From contig CANNZV010000868.1 of NCBI GenBank assembly GCA_947561585.1, positions 124,001 through 188,000 of the forward strand: DNA of 64,000 nt. Direction: 5' to 3'. This stretch comes from Caprella mutica. Its lineage: Eukaryota > Arthropoda > Malacostraca > Amphipoda > Caprellidae. This document shows, in pieces, positions 56,101 through 64,000 of this stretch. The notes beneath the pieces are model-generated. The model saw only the letters and a list, made by a program, of their open reading frames with translations, was not told the DNA's origin and made no database searches. Position 1 is the stretch's first letter. Each line of letters begins with the position of its first letter. Both the position numbers and the translations under genes were made by a program.

Positions 56101-58669
56101 AAAAGAAGAGGTGGGTGTACAAATCCCTGTGGAACACCATTTGAACTTTTGCGATAAATAATACTTACATGAGATTGTATCAGAGTCTAATGTGAATGGC
56201 ATAGATCTAAATCTTTCAAATATAATAAAACAGTTACTCACACATTCTATAAATCTTAATCAAAGTTACCAATCTTCTTTTCATGCTGACAGTGAATGAC
56301 TCAGCATAATTCGCTCTATTCACGCAACTTAAACTAAATATTTTTAGTTAATTTCTTGTAGTGGAAATAAGACTATCGAATACTAAAATACTAAATATTT
56401 CTATTCTTTATTAAGATTCTGAAATGTAATATTTGATGTTATATAGGTTATATTTAGCTATGTTTATAACTATTTCATAAATAGATAACCTCATTGGTCT
56501 CAGCTTTATGTATCATATGATTATTTCCATATAGAAATTTTCATCCTATTAGGCCTTTTTGATCAAAACACACACAGTCAAAGATAGTACAATCTACCAA
56601 ACTTTTAAAACAACTGTTATAAAAATTTCCATTCATTCATGATAGAGGAAATCTAGTCTTTTTCCCTACCGTCTCTATTGAAACTTTAGATAATTTAGTT
56701 CATTTCTGCCAAACTAGAGTTACTCCCGGAACAAAAACAGTGTGTAAGTGTTTAAGGCGGTAGGAGGGGAGTTAAAATGTTATTCAGAGTCCATTTGAAG
56801 GAAGAATTTTCTTCTAGACACTAAGAAGGTTTTTCTAAGTTAGAGAGGGGAAAGTTTTCCCTAATGTATTTTACACTTTGGAACTGAATCTTGATGGTGA
56901 TGTCATTTGAGAGAATTTTTTAATTAGATGTTTTTGTACCATTCAATTAAACTCTAATAAAGAATATAGGTAAGATAATATTTTTTCTGCATACAGAAAT
57001 ATATGCCAATAATAATTTTAAGTTTATTTCTGTAAATCTTAACTTTTAATCGTATTCTAGTAACTGAGAATATTGTACAAAAATATTGAATTTATTAAAG
57101 AAAACACACGAAACTAAATGTTATTGATGAATCAAATTTAAAATTGAAACAATATTACAAGCTATATTTAAATATCATCACCAAAAATACTTAAATCTTT
57201 CACCGCAATATTTTCCTATTTTTGCTAAGTGAGCCCTAAATTTCTCCCTTAAGTTTACAAGGCAAAATATCATTAAAGTCCACAATTGAATAAAAGTAAA
57301 CTATAAATACCTAGAAGGTTGAAGCCAGATTCATTTTGAATGAGATCAGCCAGCAGTACTCAGAAGTACCGTCAGTAGCTGTAGGGTTAAACTTCGTGTC
57401 ATCTTCTTTCTTAACTTTTCTTCTCCAACACTTTCATTTACGTGATAGAATTGGAAAGAGAAAATAGACTTGTTTGAACTAGTCAATCGTATAAATTGTT
57501 CACCATTTATCTACTGTGTGTAGGTTTTCTAGGTCTTACCAATTTAACTATGGCTATTTGATATCATACGTGCTGAAACATAGTTTATTAATGTAGAGTG
57601 ATTTACTATATAAGAATTGGAATAAAATTAATTTTATTGATTTTTTTTTTCTTCAAAAATACGCTTGGAAAATTGAAAAGTTATCGGACGGTGAAAATCT
57701 TAGTTATAATTGTGACAAATTAAGAATTCCACCCAAAGTTACTAACGATGTTATAAATTAGAACATTGTTGGTGAAATAAAACGTAAAGTCTTCTAATGA
57801 TCCGATTACAACAGAGAAATAATGTTCTTAAACAAGAGAATTTAATTCTACTTTTGAGATTTAATATGCAATTGAAATATGTTGTCTTTTTTCAATTGGA
57901 ATTGGTTAAATAGATTTATATTCTGCAAATAATGAAAACATTGATTCTATTTTATTCTCATCTAAAGGATGACTTCTAATATTCAATTTCTATATACATT
58001 TTTTCATAACATTATTTTCAAGAAGTGAGCAGCAGTCGCAAGATAAAACTTAGCGCCTGAATCCAAGGAGTAAAATGTTGACGAGAAATCCGGCATTTAG
58101 AAAATATCTCCTGAAGCCACTGTCCGACTGAAGAAAAATAAAGAAGGGGGAATAAGAGACCCCCTTCCAGTGGGGGGGGGGGATAAAATGTGAGGTGGAG
58201 GAAGCTCTCCTGTTTGGAAAAGGAAGTAGGTATAGCTTGATAAATGAGAGTACAGGGGGGATAATATCAGAATATATAAAATAACACTATGAAAGGGTTT
58301 ACTTTGTTTAAAAATATATAAGGCCATACAATATTTAATGAGTTAGTATATACATATCTATTATATTGATACGTAAAATTACTATTCTTGTTATTTGCTA
58401 TTTTAATTATATCAATAAATTAAATTAAATAATTTAAATTAGTTCGACCACTGAACTTTCCGACTCTAATTTATCTAAAGCATTTAGAGGCACTCTTCTA
58501 AACTCTGCACACTAAAGCCACTCCACTAATTTCGCTAATTGCTAATCAATCTAAAAAACTTTGAAGCCACTTTTTTTAGTGACAAAAAATTCTTTTGAAA
58601 TCATCAAAGGGGTTTCCTGATGTAATTTTTATTCTATTGGTGAATTTATTCATTGAAATAAAATATAAT
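53128..58669. other. Long gene-free stretch
   Basis: No supported coding region. Small frames at 53499-53687 (minus), 54743-54958, 55780-56004 and 56035-56241 (minus) have no recognised domains. A GC-richer island at about 53720-53960 with CTGAGCAGCAATCGCAGAG and GCGCGGCTCCGG is the most likely place for a distal regulatory element. An 11-C tract lies at 55179-55189 and an 11-G tract at 58172-58182. Confidence 0.4.
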
Positions 58670-58830
58670 CTTTACATTTTCGATCATGTGGGAAAACTTT
58701 ATACTAATTATTATTTACCTTATATTTTAATTGGTATCCATGATTTCTACAGTTTGTACGTATATATTGGTATCCATGATTCCTACAGGTATCATGGATA
58801 CCAGTTGAAATATCGGGTTAAAGATCCCCC
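58670..58830. mobile_element. Partial family-A MITE with GGTATCCATGAT core
   Basis: TTACATTTTCGATCATGTGGG matches the inner part of the left terminal repeat. Three GGTATCCATGATTYC or GGTATCATGGATACC core motifs follow. A matching right end lies far away at 59773-59813, so the copy may have been split or deleted. Confidence 0.55.
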
Positions 58831-59772
58831 TCCATTCTTTTTGTTTTATCTTTTCATTAGAACTAAGGTTACTGGTTAAGAAACTGTAAACCATGTCAAA
58901 TTTAGCTTTATATTTTTGCTATATGTAATTTAACTTACTCTAGCGATTTTTCTTCTATCCTCTGAATTTCAAGCGAAGAAAAAGAAAGAGATTCCTAAGA
59001 CAAATTAAAAACATTAACAAAACTTATAGATATATCATTAATGGCTCTCTAAGCATTTACCTAAATAGTATTACCCTAAAAACACATTAGGTAACGAAAT
59101 ACCTAATTATCTTTAAATTTACGATAATTCGAGATAAAGTTCGTCCCCTTCCTTGTTCCACCATTGAATCTACTCAATATAGCAGAAAGGACGAACAGTG
59201 AAGGTTGAGTGTAAATATTTCTTATTTAATTACGATTCGAATACTTTATCAATTACTTTTCAGTTAACTGTGATGTGTTATATAACATTAGCTCTACATA
59301 TTTAAAATAGAAATAGTCATGAATATATTTTACCTCACATCAATATTGAGAACGCGTTACAAGGTCTGAAAGGGAGTTCATATCTGGAATAATTTACCAC
59401 CTAATATAAAAACTGTAATTCTCTAAATTTGTTCAAGTCTAAATAAAAATCTGATATTTTTCACACATTGTGTTATGAATAGTTTTAGGTAGCTTGTGCT
59501 AGGTAGTTTCGGTTTATGTAGTTTTTTTATGAAATGTATGTTATTTTTTATATAGGTAGCCCTAAAAGCGCAAGCTTCTCCGGGCCTAATTTTCCGTGTT
59601 ATAAATTTGAATATAAAAAATTGTAATGGATTAGTTGCCTTCCGACTTCCAATGTAATTGTAAGAGTAATTAGTTTGACAAATATATAAATTAATTAAAA
59701 AAAACATCTATAGAGATATTTAGAGTAAAGGGGACCTTTAAATAATTGTATAATTATATACTCTATTTTTAC
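58831..59772. other. Intergenic, possibly inserted in a MITE
   Basis: No gene was recognised. The minus-strand frame at 59423-59707 has no domain. Confidence 0.35.
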
Positions 59773-59813
59773 ATTATGGAAAATGTGGAATACCCAATAA
59801 CTCGTATTTACCT
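59773..59813. mobile_element. Right end of a family-A MITE
   Basis: GAAAATGTGGAATACCCAAT followed by AACTCGTATTTACCTTA matches the family right terminal repeat. Confidence 0.55.
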
Positions 59814-60950
59814 TAATTATCGTAATATATCAACCTCATTATAATTTTCATGCCTTTTCATTATCCACCAAAAGTAAAAGCTCAAATTTATATTAGACTA
59901 ATGGTGATGATGTATTTCTGTCCAAGTTACTGACTGTATTTCTGTCCAAGTTACTGACTGTACCTCAATATTAGTGACTGACTGTATTTCAGTCAAGTGA
60001 CTGACTGTACTTCAGTCTACCGTATCTACCCTCCAATCTACAGTTTCTACCTGATCAAAAGGTTCTACTGAGTAGTTCTACTCATCAGATGGTAGATAGG
60101 GCAGAAACTACCTTATCAGATGCTGTGATTGTCTGCACCCTCGTGTACAAATCATCCTACTCCTGTACTTCTCCTCCTTTACATCATCTCCTTAGCTGTA
60201 TATCCTCCTGTACTTCTCCTTATGTATTTCTCCTCATCCTAGCTGTATATCCTCTTTCAACACATCTCCTTCTTAAGATCCTCCCCTCCTCAGTCCTCAC
60301 ACTTTGCATCTCCTCCTTTACTTTTCCTCCTTATTTACAGAAGGACATCATAATGGAAAAGGATAATAATAAGGAGCAACAAAGTAAGATGCTAAATTAA
60401 CTTCAATTCCTATTGGAGAGTATATTTTTTTTAATTATTATATTATTTGTCAAACCCTGATGGGAGTTAGTAGATTTTGTTCTTGCTATTCCTTTCATCC
60501 AATCTTCAATTACTTCATTCGCCTCTCCCCCTTTATCAGATGATTCAAGTCAGTGAAAACATCAAAGAAACTAACGAGTAGAGTGGAAGATTACTCCTCC
60601 CCCCCCTCTGAGAATTAGTATCATTAATTAACTGAAAATAAAGCTTCATTAATTTTCCTGTATTTCTTTTATATAAATATGTTATATATAATGTTCCATT
60701 TTCTACATTCTTGTTCCAAAACATACCTATCCTGATAATAATATTATATATTTCTTAATAATAACACATCTGCCCCATGCATTTGCTAATAAGTCACACA
60801 TGAGACGGATCACATTAATGTTATGCTACGTCACAATCTAAGGCAATGCGTCACAATTTTCTGGCAATGCGTCACAATGAGGAGAGGGTGCGTCACACAA
60901 ACTGAATAACCAGTGGTTATAGTAATAACCACTCTAACCGTTGTACAGTA
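59814..60950. other. Intergenic, pyrimidine-rich and CGTCA cluster
   Basis: Short repeats of TGTCCAAGTTACTGACTGTA lie at about 59915-60010. A CTCCT-rich strand bias at 60160-60330 creates the open frame 60089-60400, which is low complexity and not called. Four CGTCACA motifs lie at 60828-60898. Confidence 0.45.
60828..60898. promoter_or_regulatory. Cluster of four RCGTCACA motifs
   Basis: ACGTCACAA, GCGTCACAA, GCGTCACAA and GCGTCACAC lie in direct orientation within about 70 bp. TGACG half sites of this kind are bound by CREB/ATF-type bZIP proteins. It may equally be an eroded tandem repeat. Confidence 0.35.
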
Positions 60951-61028
60951 GGGTGAGATCTGAGTTATCGGACAGTTCCACATTTTCGATCATATTAGTA
61001 AAAAATATGTGTAGTAATTATTATTATA
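60951..61028. mobile_element. Left half of a family-A MITE
   Basis: TA followed by GGGTGAGATCTGAGTTATCG and ACAGTTCCACATTTTCG is a clear left terminal repeat. The copy ends where a family-B element begins, and no right half is seen. Confidence 0.75.
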
Positions 61029-61240
61029 GGGTAAGGTCCGAATTATCGGTCAGAACTAAATCTTCGGTCATATAAGAAAAAACAATATAAAAATTATTTA
61101 TTATTACACAGTGCTATCTAATACCCGGGTTTGCAGAAGTATTAGATAGCACTGTGTAATGATAATAATGATAATTTTTGTATTGTTTTTCTTTTATATG
61201 TCCGAAGATGTGTTACTGACCGATAATTCGGAACATACCC
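61029..61240. mobile_element. Family-B MITE inserted in a family-A MITE
   Basis: TA flanks both ends. The ends read GGGTAAGGTCCGAATTATCGG and the inverse. The core is a palindrome of CTATCTAATAC and GTATTAGATAG around CCCGGGTTTGCAGAA. The related block in 52349-53127 shows that core types are shared between copies. Confidence 0.88.
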
Positions 61241-62589
61241 TAGAAGTTTTTTTAATTATAGAACTATACCCTTCACATATATTTTTCATGCTCATTTTAT
61301 AATGTGTTATTTATAATAACCTTTTGCTAATATAAACATTGCCCAATATTTGAAATTAAAAATATCATATTCGCATCTGACTAACTAATTTTTGCAACGA
61401 ATTCTTCAATGGAATAAAAGTTGCCAAACCATTATTATGTCGTAGTGCTTTCATATGACAGAGTGCACACAATATTGGTAAAATATCTCTCAATATTAGC
61501 TAATATTGCTAATATCTAATATCGCTGATATATTTCTAATATCGCTAATGGTGTCCCCTTATTCAAACATACCCTCCCAATCACCATAGTACGCCACCTC
61601 TTCCTAGACTATCTCATGGCCTCATCATTAGCAGTTAAATACAGAAACAGTATCCAGAATTTATTTTTAAATAATTTGTTCTGGATTTTTTTAATGTTAA
61701 TATATGAAATATTTTGTTTTTTAATTGAAATTATTCTTTTATTAATTATTTTATATATTGTACTGTATACACTTTTCAAATAAACATATAAAATTTTGTT
61801 CTTCTGTAACAGTATTCTTTTTTTTTTCTCCTTGGTTTTATTTTTTATCTTCTGAATCTGACAGAAATTAAGAAAAATTTGCGTAATTATTTCTTCAATA
61901 TTGATAAAACAATAAATCTTATATATCTAATATATCTAAATCTAATGAATAATAGGTAAAACCAATAGTATTAGATTAAAAATAAAGTAGAATACAAACT
62001 ATTAATAATAATAAAAAAATTTTGTTACATTAAAAAATAAAAATAATCAATGTACTTTTTTAGAAAGATAATCAAAAATGGCTAACAAATACCGTGGACT
62101 TTTTCCCATAATATCACAATTACATAAAAAATATTCATTATTAAGCTGACTAAATCATATTATAAATTAAATTTCCAATGTTTGTTTAATATAAAATTCT
62201 ACATTATCATATAATTTTTAACATGCATTTAATTTTTCAAATACAATCTCCAAATATAGACCATTTATTACTAATAGTATATCAAACAAGAGCAAATAAT
62301 AAACAATATACATACACACGAATAACGTTATGATTCCCATACAATAAAAATTAATAGACCTGCACGGTAATTAGGTAATTACTCCCATTATATCAGATTA
62401 TTTCTTACCCTGTATTGTACTATCAGTCAAATAAATATCGATCTAACTCTATAATTCAAAACCCTGTTATATTTTTATGCGAAACTTTTAAATAAAATAG
62501 TATAAATAAAAATAATCTTTGAAATTTGAACATAAAGTATATGAGTACTATTAACATTTTTGTATACGATAGTACAGTACCTACAGTGT
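61241..62589. other. AT-rich intergenic
   Basis: No gene was recognised. CTAATATYGCTAATAT recurs several times at 61490-61550. The minus-strand frame at 62456-62647 overlaps the E-box cluster and is not supported. Confidence 0.4.
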
Positions 62590-62660
62590 CACGTGACTTA
62601 GATAAACACACGACAATCACGTGACTTGGTAAACACGTGACAGCCACGTGTACTCACGTA
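62588..62660. promoter_or_regulatory. Cluster of four CACGTG E-boxes
   Basis: CACGTG occurs at 62590-62595, 62618-62623, 62634-62639 and 62645-62650, with a fifth near match CACGTA at 62655. The first is GTCACGTGAC, a full palindrome of the CLEAR/USF type. bHLH-zip proteins (USF, MITF/TFEB-like, Myc/Max) or clock bHLH-PAS factors bind this core. Just after it, at 62671, an ATG opens a nine-codon frame only. Confidence 0.6.
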
Positions 62661-62769
62661 AGTCTCATCATGGAGGAATGCCGCAAAAGGTTCAAATAAA
62701 TAAAACAATAAAAGGATATGTTAATATAAAGATATAGTGATACTTTAATTAAAGATTCTATACAAAATA

Positions 62770-62990
62770 TATACCATTATTTAAAAGTTGAAATTAGAAC
62801 AGTTTATTCTATTTCATTGTCGTCATGGCCAAGCTCATTAGTCATTAAAAACGGTGTGCCTCAAGGTAGTGTATTAGGTTCATTTCTGTTCCTAATGTTT
62901 ATTAATGATTTGCCTAATGTTTATTTTACTCATATCACTGAAAACAACATTCGAGTCAACCTGACTCATCGCTTAAGTCAAGGCTGACAA
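62770..62990 (+). pseudogene. Reverse transcriptase fragment (LINE)
   Basis: In frame, the stretch reads FKVEIRTVYSISLSSW...IKNGVPQGSVLGSFLF then MFINDLPNV, which is the RT palm segment around the VPQGSVLGP motif of jockey/CR1-like LINEs. The catalytic FADD segment does not follow, so this is a short relic. It is distinct from the copy at 15434, which reads LYQGSTLSP at this motif. Confidence 0.8.
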
Positions 62991-63111
62991 AACTACAATA
63001 TTGGAGTCTTTTCTCTTGATTGACTCTACCTGAGTCAATCTGACTATGAATTAGGAGTCAATATGACTCTTGTTTTTGAGGAAAATACTATAGGAATAGT
63101 CAAATTGACTC
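62953..63111. repeat. Array of GAGTCAAnnTGACTC palindromes
   Basis: Imperfect palindromes GAGTCAACCTGACTC (62953), GAGTCAATCTGACTA (63032), GAGTCAATATGACTC (63055) and AGTCAAATTGACTC (63098) lie within 160 bp, with extra single GAGTC and TGACTC sites between them. Confidence 0.6.
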
Positions 63112-63500
63112 AAATTTTTTCAGTGTTGCCATTGATAGCACCTTCACCTGTGTACATTTCGACTATTTCACTTTAATGTTAATTTAAATGCTAATACTGT
63201 TGTGAATAAATAATGTGAATAGACGTGCAATAATGGTCTTTCTCTCAATGCTTGTAAGACAGATGCTCTTTTTTTTCACCAATCAAAGGATGTGAATTGA
63301 AACGCCAATATTACTTAAAGCAAATAATGACTCTTGTCTTTTTCTGTGATTCTTTTTGATTTTAATATTGGTTATAATCTTAATATATCTAGTCATATAT
63401 TCTAAGTTAGGTATATTTTCTCGTGCTAGTTGATATCTACCTGCAGAATATTCAGGTAATCTTTACTATGCTCTAGTTTTTCACATCTTCTATAGGTACC
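63112..63500. other. Intergenic
   Basis: No feature was recognised. Confidence 0.4.
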
Positions 63501-63509
63501 ATGTTTCAG

Positions 63510-63702
63510 AGGCTGGAAAATTGTAGGCCAATTTTTGAGCCAAAAATTTCACTAAAGTTCTAAGCTAAGCCAATTTGGCTCATTTTTTGAAGATTTCAAG
63601 CCAAAATTATCATGGGAACATAGGAATCAATTCAAAATTTTAAGCCAATTATAGACATATCTGAATTTTGACCTTTTGAAATCTAAGCCAATTCATTGGC
63701 TT
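63510..63702. repeat. Cluster of AAGCCAATT motifs with two palindromes
   Basis: GCCAA or its inverse occurs about nine times. Two form palindromes: AGCCAATTTGGCT at about 63576-63588 and the perfect AAGCCAAT-TC-ATTGGCTT at 63685-63702. Confidence 0.55.
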
Positions 63703-64000
63703 TAACTGACATACTCTGTAACATGGTATAAGACTTATAGTATAAGCTGCTAATGTTCACCTATACTATTCCATTATTGTTCAGAAAAAGATATTTAAAT
63801 AATTACAGTTTCGCATTGTCTTCACTTTACTGAACCCATCTTAAGGAAAACTTGAATATTGGCATTTGATGATTTGTTTAGATATCAGATGGGGATTTTG
63901 TGTACCGAAAGATGTCCTTTGTTCTTGTGTCATAATCATTGATATATTTCTTACCTTCTTAAAATAATTGATATAATGAAACCTACATTGACTAATTAAT

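Noticed and set aside
57675..57700. AAGTTATCGGACGGTG as another family-A MITE
   Set aside because: Only ~15 bp match, no mirrored end and no TA flank were found; it could be chance or a heavily decayed end.
60089..60400. 103-codon frame as a membrane protein
   Set aside because: It is produced by a CTCCT-rich strand bias, giving Ser/Leu/Pro low complexity.
1..64000. tRNA or rRNA genes
   Set aside because: I searched by eye for B-box-like GGTTCGAATCC and rRNA motifs on both strands and found none that could fold convincingly; a covariance-model scan was not possible.

Overview
This is an AT-rich, gene-poor stretch of a eukaryotic nuclear genome, most likely an insect. The evidence is one intact long Toll-like receptor in a single exon behind an arthropod-type initiator/DPE promoter, GT-AG introns, a poly(A)-tailed non-LTR retrotransposon, and many TA-flanked MITEs and hAT-like and Mutator-like elements. 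A hemipteran would fit, but the sequence alone does not settle the order. No CRISPR, tRNA, rRNA or bacterial operon is visible.

Layout. 1-14.1 kb holds no convincing gene. It is a mosaic of eight different minisatellites (units of 67, 40, 30, 36, 52, 25, 31 and 17 bp) and transposons: a ~1 kb palindrome with a 200-bp MITE placed exactly at its TTAA centre, and a 36-bp minisatellite split by two insertions, one of them a hAT-type element that carries its own 30-bp minisatellite. 14.1-17.1 kb is AT-rich, with a MITE and a 5'-truncated LINE inserted inside another MITE. 17.7-22.2 kb (minus strand) is the 1427-residue Toll receptor with its promoter. 22.2-35.6 kb is intergenic, with MITEs, one-ended hAT and pogo remnants, an element with subterminal repeats and two minisatellites. 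35.7-50.9 kb holds two paralogous three-exon F-box genes in tandem, with the same exon phases and identical lengths for exon 2. They are separated by a Mutator-like non-autonomous element and two minisatellites, the second being 1.6 kb long. A 170-bp block is perfectly identical downstream of both genes although everything else has diverged. 50.9-64 kb is mostly gene-free, with further MITEs, an RT fragment and three clusters of short palindromic motifs, one of them four CACGTG boxes within 61 bp.

Function. The Toll receptor would act at the cell surface in patterning or immunity. The F-box proteins would act as substrate adaptors of an SCF ubiquitin ligase. Nothing links the two functionally. 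The most unusual content is the nested transposon and satellite architecture, the 170-bp identical block, and an inverted repeat within intron 1 of the second F-box gene.
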